A stretch of 64,000 bases of DNA from the NCBI RefSeq assembly GCF_002020135.1, contig NZ_MPZS01000001.1:1860001-1924000 (forward strand), in the 5' to 3' direction. Made by a program: the position numbers and the translations under genes. The DNA is from Thioclava marina (GTDB taxonomy: Bacteria; Pseudomonadota; Alphaproteobacteria; Rhodobacterales; Rhodobacteraceae). The notes below the pieces were generated by a model that ran no database searches, was not told the DNA's origin, and saw nothing but the letters and a program-made list of their open reading frames with translations. Of the stretch, positions 41,918-51,109 are shown piece by piece. How positions within the stretch are numbered: position 1 is the stretch's first letter; each line of letters opens with the position of its first letter.

Positions 41918-42268
41918 TCAGCCGTCGCTTTCGGCGCAATGCTGGCGGAAGGCGCGCTTGAGCAGGTCAAGTTCGGCGCGCAGCAATTCGATCTCGGCGC
42001 GAAGATCCTCGGCCAGCGGCGCGCCGGCGACGAGGGTGAAGCGATCCACGATTTCCTCGTGCCCTTTGCGGCAAACAAGAAAGGTCAGAACCCCTTCGTT
42101 CAGGAGTTCGGGGGGAATCGGCTGAACGATCCGCCAGTCGCCCGGTCCGCCGCTCACCTCAAGCCCGTCAAGCACCTCGCTCAGATGGCGCACTTCCAGC
42201 TCGGGGCAATCCTGCGCTTTCGACCGGGCTTCCCAGCGCCCACCCTTGATCCGCGTCCTCTCCAGCAT
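41918..42268 (-). CDS. Conserved hypothetical protein with C-terminal coiled coil
   Basis: 116 residues. The N-terminal part is small and mixed ([36 protein letters not shown]), and about 83-113 is a leucine-rich amphipathic helix ([20 protein letters not shown]), likely a dimerising coiled coil. I do not recognise a named family. AGGGAGACG precedes the ATG. It starts 11 bases after the DUF6478-like gene, with which it is probably cotranscribed. Confidence 0.72.
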   Translation of the reverse strand: MLERTRIKGGRWEARSKAQDCPELEVRHLSEVLDGLEVSGGPGDWRIVQPIPPELLNEGVLTFLVCRKGHEEIVDRFTLVAGAPLAEDLRAEIELLRAELDLLKRAFRQHCAESDG

Positions 42269-42279
42269 GCGCGTCTCCC

Positions 42280-43059
42280 TCAGATTTCCGCCCGCGGATA
42301 GCGCGCGAAGGTCACGTCCCGCAGCTCGATCTCGTTCAGGCGGGGGCTTTCAAAGATAATGTCGACCCAGGCCTTCTCGAGGCGTTTCTCGTTCATCCGG
42401 GTATAGGCGAGGTCGAATTCGACGAATTGCGCGCCCTCGCCACCAGGCATTTCGCGCACCAACTGCTCGTGATTGGGGCCGTGCTTGATGTTGAGCCGAC
42501 AGAAAATCTCGAGCGGGCGCTCCAGCGCCAGATCCATCTCGAGGCGCAGCAGGTGATTGAGCTGCAATCCGTGCAGCGCGCTTTCGGGAAGGTCGATCAC
42601 CAGCGACAGGAAACTGCCGTCGAAACCCAACACATCCATGCGCAGCCCGTAAGGCGCCACGGTGTCGGCACCCGTGTTGCGCAGCTGGCGCAAGGTGATC
42701 TCGGAGCGGGCACAATCGTGAAACAGCGTCAGTTCGTGCCCGAGCTTCGCCCGGTTTTCGGCCCCTGCGAGCCCGATCGGCCGCACCGGCGCGCGCCAGA
42801 GTTCGGGCCGCCAGACCCAGTCGCTGCCCGGGGGCTGGGCGGGTGAGACCGTGTCGGGAAAGGCGGCTTGAAGCCGGGATTGCGTCGCGCGCAGCACGGC
42901 ATCGAGTTCATTGCGCAGACCACGCGCCTGACCGCGCAGACTGCGCAGCCCGTCGGCGTCCAGACCATCGAGCGATTTCGCCGCGCGCTGCCAGCGCCGA
43001 AGCGTCCGGCGCTCATTCATGCGGTCAAAGAAGGAAGAGCCTCGCCCCACGGCCATCAT
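42280..43059 (-). CDS. DUF6478-like conserved protein
   Basis: 259 residues, mostly soluble. Features are an Arg-rich N-terminal helix region (about 13-60), DWVWRPELWRAP, LGHELTLFHDCARSEITLRQ and LNIKHGPNHEQLVREM. I associate this with the Rhodobacterales DUF6478 family on pattern memory only; function unknown. Two adjacent ATG codons (43059, 43056) are possible starts, both close to an AGG. Confidence 0.7.
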   Translation of the reverse strand: MMAVGRGSSFFDRMNERRTLRRWQRAAKSLDGLDADGLRSLRGQARGLRNELDAVLRATQSRLQAAFPDTVSPAQPPGSDWVWRPELWRAPVRPIGLAGAENRAKLGHELTLFHDCARSEITLRQLRNTGADTVAPYGLRMDVLGFDGSFLSLVIDLPESALHGLQLNHLLRLEMDLALERPLEIFCRLNIKHGPNHEQLVREMPGGEGAQFVEFDLAYTRMNEKRLEKAWVDIIFESPRLNEIELRDVTFARYPRAEI

Positions 43060-43213
43060 CCTGTAAACGTTTACAAAACCTAGGCCTTGCGGGATGCGAA
43101 GCCGTTTTCATTGATCCGAGTTATTTCTTAAAATCCACCCTTACGAAAGGGGAATTCTGAGAAAAACAGCTCATAAAACAGGGCGTTGGTGCCGCGCCGG
43201 CGGCATTCAGGCG

Positions 43214-43855
43214 TCAGTTCGCCGCCCGGATCGCCGCCGCGAAATCGCGCATCAGCCCGCGCTGGGCATCGGCGCTCATTTCGCCGTCTTTCAAGGGCAT
43301 GACCGCCAGCGCGGTGATCCGGCCGCTTAGATCGGTGATCCCGCGCAGATAGGTCGTCGCGATCGGCGGGCCGCCGGATTTCGAGCGATCGCTGATGGTG
43401 AGCAACAGCATGTCGTCGGCGATTTCGGATTTCTGGATCGTCACGTCTTTGGCTTCGCCCGAGCGGGCCAGTGCGGCACGTCCGATCTCGGAGCGGAAGA
43501 ATTCCCCGATCTTCTGAAGCCGCGCCTTCGACAGTTTTCCGGCCTCATCTTCGATGGCGGGCGGGCCGACTGTGACGCTCAGCAGCGCGGGCTGGCGCGC
43601 ATGGGAGTCGTCAGGATTTTTCGAGATCGCGGCGCAATTTCCGAACAGGGCGAAGCCGCCCGCCCCGGAGTTGCGCAGGCTCTTGGGGTCGATGCACCAG
43701 CCCTTCGGCGCCGCCACCGTCAGCGCGCCATTGGCGAGCGAGGTGCGCGATTGCGCGACCTGGGCGGTGCCGAACTCCCCGGGTACGCAGCCGCTCAGAA
43801 GCCCTGCGATCGCGAGGCTCGCGACAAGCGCGGTGACAGGACGGAACAGAGACAT
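43214..43855 (-). CDS. Lipoprotein of unknown function
   Basis: 213 residues from an ATG that places a lipobox correctly: MSLFRPVTALVASLAIAG, then LLSGC with the lipidated Cys at about 23. After the anchor the protein is soluble, with ALTVAAPKGWCIDPKSLRNS, EIGRAALARSGEAKDV and YLRGITDLSGRITALAV. It has no recognised domain. The open frame extends 24 codons further with no ribosome-binding site; none is evident for this start either. It is 83 bases from the ABC transporter genes. Confidence 0.75.
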   Translation of the reverse strand: MSLFRPVTALVASLAIAGLLSGCVPGEFGTAQVAQSRTSLANGALTVAAPKGWCIDPKSLRNSGAGGFALFGNCAAISKNPDDSHARQPALLSVTVGPPAIEDEAGKLSKARLQKIGEFFRSEIGRAALARSGEAKDVTIQKSEIADDMLLLTISDRSKSGGPPIATTYLRGITDLSGRITALAVMPLKDGEMSADAQRGLMRDFAAAIRAAN

Positions 43856-43938
43856 CGAGACATGGCCAAACATGGCAAAGGGGATAATTCCAAGGCGGCT
43901 CTCCCGCAAGCCCGGGCAGGTCGGCAAACCGGCGGCTT

Positions 43939-44577
43939 TCAGCCGTGCAAGGTGACAGTGCGTGCGGCGGCGAGCGCGTCGCCCTCGTCATGGCTGACCA
44001 TTAGCGCCGGTATTTCGCGCGCGCGAATGTGATCGAGGACGAAGCTGCGGATCTCTTCGCGCAACCCGGTATCGAGCGCGGCGAAGGGTTCGTCGATGAG
44101 GATCGCGCGCGGTTGGGCGAGCAGCGTGCGCATCAGCGCCGCCCGCGTGCGCTGCCCGCCCGAGAGCGTCGCCGGATCGCGGTCTTCCATCCCCGCAAGC
44201 CCTGCCCGTTCGAGCGCCTCGCGCACGGCCTCGCGCCTTGCAACCCTCCCGCGCAGCTTCGGGGTCAGGCCGAAGGCGAGATTGTCACCGACCGAGAGAT
44301 GCGGGAAAAGCTGCGCCTGCTGGAACAGCATTCCAATTCCACGTTTCTCGGCGGGCAGCGCGGTGACATACTGCCCGTCGAGCCGAACCTCGCCCGTGGT
44401 GCGAAACCCGCGCGCCAGGTGGCCGCCGATATGGGCGAGCAGGCTCGATTTGCCGATGCCCGATGGCCCCATGACGCAGACCACCTCGCCGGGCTCCACA
44501 CTCAGCGACAGGGCTGCGAACAGCGGTGCGTCGGCCCCCGGCGCGGTCAGGCTCAGCTCGATCAGTTCCAATGTCAT
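43939..44577 (-). CDS. ABC transporter ATP-binding protein (YnjD-like)
   Basis: 212 residues. Walker A is VMGPSGIGKSSLLAHIG, the signature is LSGGQRTRAALMRTL, Walker B is AILIDEPFAALD and the switch His is in MVSHDEGD. It is similar in size and context to YnjD of the E. coli YnjBCD system and to ThiQ. The start overlaps the permease stop (ATGA); the upstream extension of the frame is a shadow of the permease gene. It is the last gene of the operon and energises the permease encoded upstream. Confidence 0.92.
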   Translation of the reverse strand: MTLELIELSLTAPGADAPLFAALSLSVEPGEVVCVMGPSGIGKSSLLAHIGGHLARGFRTTGEVRLDGQYVTALPAEKRGIGMLFQQAQLFPHLSVGDNLAFGLTPKLRGRVARREAVREALERAGLAGMEDRDPATLSGGQRTRAALMRTLLAQPRAILIDEPFAALDTGLREEIRSFVLDHIRAREIPALMVSHDEGDALAAARTVTLHG

Positions 44578-46229
44578 ACTGCCCCTCCGCGCAGCCCGCG
44601 CCGATTGCGATGCCACCATGCGGGGACCGCGAGCGCCAGCGCAAATCCGGCCCAGGGCAGCGCCGCCTGCATCAGCGCAAGGATCGCCGCCAGCCGCCGA
44701 TCCGCCCCCGAGGCCAACGCCACGGCCTCTGTCGCCAGTGCCTGCACCCGGCCCGCAGCAGGCAGCAGCACGGCGAGATATTGCGCTACCGAAACCGCCA
44801 CTCCGATCGCCGCCGCCGCGCAGATCGGACCAAGCAGCATCGGCAGTTTCACCGCGACAAGCCTGCGCCAAGGCCCCGCCCCGAGGCTCGCCGCGCTCGC
44901 GAGATGCGCGCGGTCCAGTGCCCGCCACGGCCCCGCCAGCGCGATCATCACATAGGGAAAGACGAACAGCAGCTCCGCCCAAGTCACCGCGAGCGCCCCG
45001 GGCGGCAGGCCAAGCCAGAGAAACCCGGTCGTCAGCCCCTGCAGGAACCCGATCTGCGGCAGTAGCAGCGGCAGGACGATTAGCGCGCCCAGATGCAGGC
45101 GCTTGCCGGATCGATCTTCACTCTCCAGCCAGAGCACGGCGAGGATCAGGGCGAGCAAGGTCGACGCCACCGCAAGGTTAAGGCTGGTAAGCGCAGGCCC
45201 CGCCCAATCGGCACTGGCCCAGCGTTCGAGCGTCAGGCGCGCAGGCAGCGCATCGGGAAAGCGCCAGAAGCTCGCGAGGCTCCAGAGGATCAGCGCGCCG
45301 AGCGCTCCAAGCGCCAGCGCGCCGCCCGCGCCGATCAGCCCGGCAGCGGCCCAATTCCCGCGCGACACCCCGCGATGTCCCTGCTGGATCAGGGCTTTTG
45401 CAAGCCGCGCCACGGCCTTCTCGCCCGCCAGCCATAGCACCACGCTCCCCGCCATCACCGCCAGCAGCAGCACCGCCAGCGCCGAAGCCGGGACCGCCTG
45501 CGCCGGATCGGGCGCCCCATAGAGCCGCAAGATCCGCACCGCGAGCGTCGGCGGGTTCGAAGGCCCGAGGATCAGCGCCATGTCCACCACCGACAGCGAA
45601 AACGCCAGAACGATCAGCACCGGCAGCCGCAGCGCCGAGTAAAGCTGCGGCCAGACGATGCGCGTCCAGACCCGCCCCGGCGCATAGCCAAGCGCCCGGC
45701 CCGCCGCCATCTGTCCACAGACCGGGCGCTGCGCCGCGGCTACCAAAGTCATCAGTGTCAGGAACGGCACCTCTTTCAGCATCAGCCCGAGGATCAGCGA
45801 CAGCCCCCAGGGGTCGCCCACCGTCACGACCTGCGGCGGCAGCGCCCACCCCGTCGCCCAGGGCGAGACCAGCCGCGCGGCCCAGCCCGAGGGCGCGATC
45901 AAAAAGGCCAATCCGATCGCCAGCGCCGCATGGGGCACCGCCAGCAAGGGCGTCAGCCACCGCGCCGCGGCCTCTCGCGTCACCAGCCAGCGCGCGAGCG
46001 GGATCGAGGCCGCCAGCGACAGAACCGTCGCGCCGATCCCCGTCACCAGCGTCAGCCGCAGCGAGGTCAGGATGCCGGGGGCGCCGAAAGCGTCGACAAA
46101 TCCCTGCCAACCCAGATCGACCCGTCCCAGCCCCGGCTGCCAGCTGAACGCCGTCGCGAGCGTCAGCGCCGCGCCGATCATCACCGGCGCGCCGATCACC
46201 AGCGTCAGGATCGCCCCGGCGAGCCGCAT
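44574..46229 (-). CDS. ABC transporter permease (YnjC/ThiP-like, two fused halves)
   Basis: 551 residues, about twelve transmembrane segments in two homologous halves, as in ThiP and YnjC. The first half (about 1-265) contains the EAA-type loop around AAGRALGYAPGRVWTRIVWP and the second around ASLGAGPWRRLVAVKLPML. It follows the binding-protein gene by seven bases and overlaps the ATPase gene by four. It forms the inner-membrane channel; the substrate is unknown. Confidence 0.9.
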   Translation of the reverse strand: MRLAGAILTLVIGAPVMIGAALTLATAFSWQPGLGRVDLGWQGFVDAFGAPGILTSLRLTLVTGIGATVLSLAASIPLARWLVTREAAARWLTPLLAVPHAALAIGLAFLIAPSGWAARLVSPWATGWALPPQVVTVGDPWGLSLILGLMLKEVPFLTLMTLVAAAQRPVCGQMAAGRALGYAPGRVWTRIVWPQLYSALRLPVLIVLAFSLSVVDMALILGPSNPPTLAVRILRLYGAPDPAQAVPASALAVLLLAVMAGSVVLWLAGEKAVARLAKALIQQGHRGVSRGNWAAAGLIGAGGALALGALGALILWSLASFWRFPDALPARLTLERWASADWAGPALTSLNLAVASTLLALILAVLWLESEDRSGKRLHLGALIVLPLLLPQIGFLQGLTTGFLWLGLPPGALAVTWAELLFVFPYVMIALAGPWRALDRAHLASAASLGAGPWRRLVAVKLPMLLGPICAAAAIGVAVSVAQYLAVLLPAAGRVQALATEAVALASGADRRLAAILALMQAALPWAGFALALAVPAWWHRNRRGLRGGAV

Positions 46230-46236
46230 CAGGACC

Positions 46237-47424
46237 TCACTTCGTGTAGCGCTGGGCCCAATCCTCGGTAAGCCGCGTCATCCAGCTTGGATGCGGCTCG
46301 GGCAGGGTCGGGCCGAGTTCGTCGAGCGTCGGCAGCGCAGGCGCGGTGGGCAGCGCCGCGAAGGCCGCCTTCGCCCCTTCGTCCAGCTTCGCCGGATCGA
46401 GCACCGAGAAACTGCCCAGCACGCGGATATCCTGCATATGCGCCTGCGTGGCCGGGTCGAGCAGGAAATTCGCCACCAACTCCGCCCCCGCCCTATGCGC
46501 CGCGTTAGAGGGGATCGCGACGTAGGAGATATTCCCGATCGTCCCGCCTTCGGGCACCCAGACGCGCACCGAGGGCGGCAGCACGCCCTGCTCGATCATC
46601 GCCGCCGGGGCGGCCGGATCGAAATGCATCCCGAAATCGACCTCGCCATCGGCCAGAAGCTGCGCCTGCACGCTCTCGTTCTCCGGGAAGGCCTCTCCCT
46701 CGCGCCACATCAAGGGGCGCAGCGCGTCATACCAGGCCCAGAGCGGCGCAGTCTCTGTCGCATAGGTTTCATCCGTCACCGGCTGCGCCAGTGCCGCCGG
46801 ATCATGCGCCATCCCGACAAGCGCCTGTTTGAGGAAGGTCGCGCCGATGAAATTCGACGGGTTGGGATGGGTGAAGCGGCCCGGGTTCACCTGGGCCCAG
46901 TCCAGAAGCCCCGCCATATCCTTCGGCGGGGTCTTCACCCGCTCCTCATCGTAATCGAACACGAATTTCGCAAGCCGCCACGGGCTCTCATAGCCATCGG
47001 TCGGCACGGTAAAATCGGTGCTCGCCGCCGCGCCTTCCGACAGATCCAGATATTTCGCATTCGGCAGATCGGCCACGAAGGGCCCGTGCAAAAGCCCCGC
47101 CTCTTTCATCGCCAGAAAGTTCGGCCCGTTGATCCAGATAAGATCGACCGCCCCGCCCTCGTCCTTGCCCGCCGCCTTCTCGGCCTGCACGCGCGAGACG
47201 GCCTCGGCGGTGTCGGTCAGCTTCACCTGCTCGACCGTGACGCCGTATGTCTCCTGCATTTGATCCGAGACCCATTCGATGAAGGCGTTGGTGCGCGGAT
47301 CGCCGCCCCAGGCGTTGAAATAGACCGTCTGGCCCTTGGCCTCGGCTTGCGTTTGCGCCCAGTCGGCGAAGGCAGGCGTCGCGAGCGACAGCGTTATGGT
47401 AAGGGCGGCAAGAAGGGGTCTCAT
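46237..47424 (-). CDS. ABC transporter substrate-binding protein (YnjB-like)
   Basis: 395 residues with a signal peptide (LLAALTITLSLATPAFA). The mature protein has the type II periplasmic-binding fold with TVYFNAWGGDPRTNAFIEWV at the N-terminus, DLIWINGPNFLAMKEAGLLH and ADGEVDFGMHFDPAA. It matches the YnjB branch in length and in the NAWGG and WINGPNF segments. GGAGAAAG precedes the ATG. YnjB has no agreed ligand. Confidence 0.9.
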   Translation of the reverse strand: MRPLLAALTITLSLATPAFADWAQTQAEAKGQTVYFNAWGGDPRTNAFIEWVSDQMQETYGVTVEQVKLTDTAEAVSRVQAEKAAGKDEGGAVDLIWINGPNFLAMKEAGLLHGPFVADLPNAKYLDLSEGAAASTDFTVPTDGYESPWRLAKFVFDYDEERVKTPPKDMAGLLDWAQVNPGRFTHPNPSNFIGATFLKQALVGMAHDPAALAQPVTDETYATETAPLWAWYDALRPLMWREGEAFPENESVQAQLLADGEVDFGMHFDPAAPAAMIEQGVLPPSVRVWVPEGGTIGNISYVAIPSNAAHRAGAELVANFLLDPATQAHMQDIRVLGSFSVLDPAKLDEGAKAAFAALPTAPALPTLDELGPTLPEPHPSWMTRLTEDWAQRYTK

Positions 47425-47436
47425 ACTTTCTCCACT

Positions 47437-48042
47437 TTAGGAAAACGCCCGCCAGCCCATCAGCCAGCGGGTCAGGGTGGTCACGAAACAGGCGGCGGAA
47501 AAGATCGCGGCAAGGATCGGGAAGGCCTGCGGAAACAGGCAGATCGCCGCGAAGAAGAGTATCGTCTCGGCCCCCTCAGTGAGGCCGCCAAGGTAGTAGA
47601 TGCCCTTGGTCGGGTAGCTCTCAGCGCTCATCCCGCGCTTCGCGGCGATCGAGGCGAAGGCGAGAAAGCTCGACCCGGTGCCGACGAAAGCGGCGATCAG
47701 GATCGCGGCGGGCAGCGCATTGCGCGCCGGATCGGCCAGAGCGAAGCCCACCGGGATCAGCGCGTAGAACAGGAAATCGAGTGCGATATCGAGAAAGGCC
47801 CCGCGATCGGTCGGGCCCTTGATCCGCGCGATGGCCCCGTCGAGACCATCCGCGATGCGGTTCAGCAAGATCAGCGCCAGCGCCAGCCAATAGGCATGCA
47901 ACGCGATGGCCGGAATCGCCAGCAGGCCCAGCAAGAAGCCCGCCACCGTCACCTGATCGGCCCGGATTCCACGCGCGGCCAGCGCCTCGGCGGGCGGCTG
48001 CAACATCGCGCGTTGCAGGGGAAGGAGAGCGGCGTCGATCAT
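47437..48042 (-). CDS. CDP-alcohol phosphatidyltransferase family protein (YnjF-like)
   Basis: 201 residues, several transmembrane helices. The signature D-x2-DG-x2-AR-x8-G-x3-D appears as NRIADGLDGAIARIKGPTDR then GAFLDIALD. It resembles YnjF of E. coli, located near ynjBCD there too. It would transfer a phosphatidyl or related group to a small alcohol, but the acceptor is unknown. The start overlaps the stop of the fusion gene (ATGA). Confidence 0.88.
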   Translation of the reverse strand: MIDAALLPLQRAMLQPPAEALAARGIRADQVTVAGFLLGLLAIPAIALHAYWLALALILLNRIADGLDGAIARIKGPTDRGAFLDIALDFLFYALIPVGFALADPARNALPAAILIAAFVGTGSSFLAFASIAAKRGMSAESYPTKGIYYLGGLTEGAETILFFAAICLFPQAFPILAAIFSAACFVTTLTRWLMGWRAFS

Positions 48043-50153
48043 CCGCGCCTCCAGGACATGAAGCGCTCCGCGATCTTCAGTGTGCTTGGGTTCACATGGG
48101 CCTGCCGCCAGCGCCCCGCGGCGTTCTTCGCGGCCTCGGACCAGCTCGGATAGACATGCGGCGTCGCGAGGATCTTGCCCAGCCCCAGCCCGTGGCGCAT
48201 AGCCAAGACGAATTCCGCCAGAACCTCGGCGGCATGGGCCCCGCAGATCGTCACGCCAAGGATCTTGTCGGAGCCTTTCGCGGTCACGATCCGCACGAAC
48301 CCCTCTCCCGCGCCTTCCGCCAGCGCCCGGTCGAGATCGCCGAGCGGATATGTCGTGACCTCATGCGCGACACCCTCCGCCTCGGCCTGGGCCGCTGTCA
48401 TGCCCACCCGCGCCAGCTCGGGCGCGGTGAAGACCGCATGCGGGATCGGCGCGGCATGGGCCTTGAAGCGCCAGAACGGGGAGGCCAGCGCATTGGCCGC
48501 AGCAATCCAGCCCTGATGGCCGGCCGCATTGGTCAGCTGCATCGGCCCCGCCACATCACCCGCGGCGTAGATATTCGGCATCAGCGTCTCGAGATAATCG
48601 TTTGTCTCGATCACTCTGTCGGCCGGAATACCGAGGTCTTCCAGCCCGAACCCCTCCAACCGCGCCTTGCGTCCGACCGCGACCAGCAGCGTATCGAACT
48701 GAAGTTTCGATCCGTCCTCCAGCTCCAGCCATTTGCCCGCATCGCGCCCGAAGCGGATCGCCTTCGCGCCAGTCATCACTTCGATCCCATCCGCGCGCAA
48801 CGCAGCCTCAATCGTCTCGGCCGCCTCCGCATCCTCGCGGATCAAAAGCCGCTCCGCCGCCTCGATCAGGGTCACCCCCGCCCCAAGCCGCGCCAAGGCC
48901 TGCGCGATCTCACAGCCGATCGGACCGCCGCCGAGGATCACCATCTTCCCGGGCGGCGCAGCCATCGCCGCGAGCGCGTCCCAGAGCGTGTCCGAGGTCA
49001 GCGGCTCCACCGTCTCGATCCCCTCGATCGGCGGGATCACCGGCGCGGCGCCGGTCGCCAGAACGATCCCGCGCGCGGTCAGGCGTCGTTCACCCACCCG
49101 CACCGTCCATGGGTCTTCCAGCCGCGCATGGCCCTCGATCACCTCGACGCCTAGCCCTTGATACCGCTCGACGGAATCATTCGGCGCGATCTGCGCGATC
49201 ACCTCGGAAATACGGCGCATAACCACGGGCCAATCGACACTAACCTCGGCCTTCACACCCAGATCAGCGGATCTCCGCGCCACGCCCGCCGCGCGCGCCG
49301 AGGCAATCAGCGCCTTCGACGGCACACAGCCGAAATTCAGGCAATCGCCCCCCATCGGGCCTTCCTGCACCAGCGTCACCTTCGCCTTGGCCTGCGCCGC
49401 GACATACGACGCCACCAGCCCCGCCGCCCCGGCCCCGATCACGATCAGGTTGCGATCGAACTTCGCCGGACGCTTATACACGCGATAGGCCCGCCTCCGC
49501 GTCCAGATCCGCAGCGCCGCCCGCGCAACCCACGGAAACACCGCCAGCGCCGCGAAGGCTCCCAGCAGCCCCGGCGAGACGATGCCCGACAGGCTGTCCA
49601 GCTCCCCAAGCTGCGCGCCCGCCGCGACATAGACCGCCGTTCCGGGCAGCATCCCGAGCTGCGACACGCCATAGAATTTCCACGCCTTCATCCGCGTCAG
49701 CCCAAAGGCGAGGTTGATCACGAAGAAGGGCACCACCGGGATCAGCCGCAGCGAGAACAGGTAAAACTCGCCGTCGCGCGCCGCTCCTTTCTCGATCTTC
49801 GCCAGCCGCGGCCCGAGCCGCCCGCGCACCCAATCCCGCATCAGGTAGCGCGCCACCAAGAACGCCAGCAAAGCACCGAACGAGGAGGCAAACGAGATCA
49901 GCACCAGCCCCTGCCAAAAGCCCAGCAATGCCGCCCCCAGCAGCGTCAGCCAGACCGCAAAAGGCAGCGACAGCGCCGTCACCACGACATAGGTCACGAA
50001 AAAACCGATTGGCAGCGCAAGCGGATGTGCATCGCGCCAATCCACCAGACCGTCGCGCAAAGAACGCAGCTTGTCGGGATCGGGATCGGCGACAAGCACC
50101 GCCGCGATTACCGCCAAAGCGATCAGGCTCAGAAATATCAGGGGCTTGCGCAT
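48039..50153 (-). CDS. TVP38/TMEM64 domain fused to FAD-dependent disulfide oxidoreductase
   Basis: 704 residues from an ATG with GGGAGAACC upstream. Residues about 5-220 form a membrane domain of the TVP38/TMEM64 (VTT) type: TALSLPFAVWLTLLGAALLG, LISFASSFGALLAFLVARYL, RLIPVVPFFVINLAFGLTRM. From about 230 a class I pyridine nucleotide-disulfide oxidoreductase starts (LIVIGAGAAGLVASYVAAQ), with the redox pair C271-LNFG-C276 (GGDCLNFGCVPSKAL), an NAD site (ILGGGPIGCEIAQALARLG), YAAGDVAGPMQLTNAA and a dimerisation domain ending in TPHVYPSWSEAAK. The closest known shape is a mercuric-reductase-like enzyme without the extra C-terminal cysteines. It opens the operon with ynjF- and ynjBCD-like genes. 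Confidence 0.88.
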   Translation of the reverse strand: MRKPLIFLSLIALAVIAAVLVADPDPDKLRSLRDGLVDWRDAHPLALPIGFFVTYVVVTALSLPFAVWLTLLGAALLGFWQGLVLISFASSFGALLAFLVARYLMRDWVRGRLGPRLAKIEKGAARDGEFYLFSLRLIPVVPFFVINLAFGLTRMKAWKFYGVSQLGMLPGTAVYVAAGAQLGELDSLSGIVSPGLLGAFAALAVFPWVARAALRIWTRRRAYRVYKRPAKFDRNLIVIGAGAAGLVASYVAAQAKAKVTLVQEGPMGGDCLNFGCVPSKALIASARAAGVARRSADLGVKAEVSVDWPVVMRRISEVIAQIAPNDSVERYQGLGVEVIEGHARLEDPWTVRVGERRLTARGIVLATGAAPVIPPIEGIETVEPLTSDTLWDALAAMAAPPGKMVILGGGPIGCEIAQALARLGAGVTLIEAAERLLIREDAEAAETIEAALRADGIEVMTGAKAIRFGRDAGKWLELEDGSKLQFDTLLVAVGRKARLEGFGLEDLGIPADRVIETNDYLETLMPNIYAAGDVAGPMQLTNAAGHQGWIAAANALASPFWRFKAHAAPIPHAVFTAPELARVGMTAAQAEAEGVAHEVTTYPLGDLDRALAEGAGEGFVRIVTAKGSDKILGVTICGAHAAEVLAEFVLAMRHGLGLGKILATPHVYPSWSEAAKNAAGRWRQAHVNPSTLKIAERFMSWRRG

Positions 50154-50287
50154 GGTTCTCCCGCAGCTCACGCCCCAGTGATAGAGGCGTTCCGATCTTT
50201 CCCCAAGTCGTTTTGCGCGCACTCTTCGTTACGCGCTTTCTCTCGGGCGCATGATTTGGCACTGTTACGCGCAAAACGGAGGCGGGG

Positions 50288-51109
50288 ATGCATTTTCTGG
50301 GTGTCGATGGCGGAGGCAGCGGGTGCCGGGCGGCTCTCGCCGATGCGTCTGGCCGCGTGATCGGGCGCGGCGAAGCGGGCCCGGCCAATATCGCCTCCGA
50401 CCCGGAAGGGGCCCTCGGCAATATCCTCGCCGCGTGTTCGGCCGCGATGGACGAGATCCCCGCGCAGGACATCCGCGCCGTTCTCGGGCTCGCAGGCGCC
50501 AATCTGACCCCGAATGGCGAGGCGTTGATCGAGAGACTGCCTTTTCGTGCTCGTGTGGTTCAGGACGTGACGACCTCGGTGCGCGGAGCGCTGGGTTCGT
50601 CGGACGGTATCGTTGCGGCGATCGGCACCGGGTCGGTCTTCGCGCGCCAGATCGGTGGGAAGATCCATTCGATCGGCGGTTGGGGGCTGCGGCTGGGCGA
50701 CGAGGCCTCGGGCGCGTGGATCGGCCGCGCGCTGGGTATGCGCGCGGGGCGGGCGCTCGACGGGTTCTGCGACGTGACGCCCCTGTTGCGCGCCTTTCTT
50801 GAAGAGATCGACGGGCGCTCGGGCCTGATCGCATTCAGCCTGCGCGCCACACCCGCCGACTGGGCGCGCTTCGCCCCGCGCGTGCTTGAGGCGGACGATC
50901 CGGCAGCGACTGCGATCCGGGTTGCGGCGGCCGAGGAAATTCGTGCGGCGATCACGCTTTTGCAACCCGAAGACCGGCTGCCGGTGACCTGGATCGGCGG
51001 GCTCGGACCGGCACTGGCGCTGGACGACTGGCCCCGCGCCGAGGCGAAGGGCAATGCGCTCGACGGGGCCCTGGCGCTGGCAATGGAGGATGTGTTTTGG
51101 ACCGGTTGA
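50288..51109 (+). CDS. BadF/BadG-type ATPase, candidate N-acetylglucosamine kinase
   Basis: 273 residues. The ASKHA nucleotide motif opens the protein (MHFLGVDGGGSGCRAALADA), followed by AVLGLAGANLTPNG, the phosphate-2 motif IVAAIGTGSVFARQ and IGGWGLRLGDEASGAWIG. Members of this group phosphorylate glucosamine or N-acetylglucosamine. It overlaps nagA by 13 bases, which supports an amino-sugar substrate. The 134-base space to the divergent fusion gene should hold both promoters. Confidence 0.88.
   Translation: MHFLGVDGGGSGCRAALADASGRVIGRGEAGPANIASDPEGALGNILAACSAAMDEIPAQDIRAVLGLAGANLTPNGEALIERLPFRARVVQDVTTSVRGALGSSDGIVAAIGTGSVFARQIGGKIHSIGGWGLRLGDEASGAWIGRALGMRAGRALDGFCDVTPLLRAFLEEIDGRSGLIAFSLRATPADWARFAPRVLEADDPAATAIRVAAAEEIRAAITLLQPEDRLPVTWIGGLGPALALDDWPRAEAKGNALDGALALAMEDVFWTG

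Noticed and set aside
41523-41939. N-terminal extension of the NDUFA9-like protein by 139 codons
   Set aside because: The extension reads through the antisense strand of tRNA-Leu and its terminator; the family N-terminus and a ribosome-binding site support the start at 41522.
46072-48153. 693-codon plus-strand open frame
   Set aside because: Antisense to the binding-protein and YnjF-like genes, which have a signal peptide and the family signature respectively.
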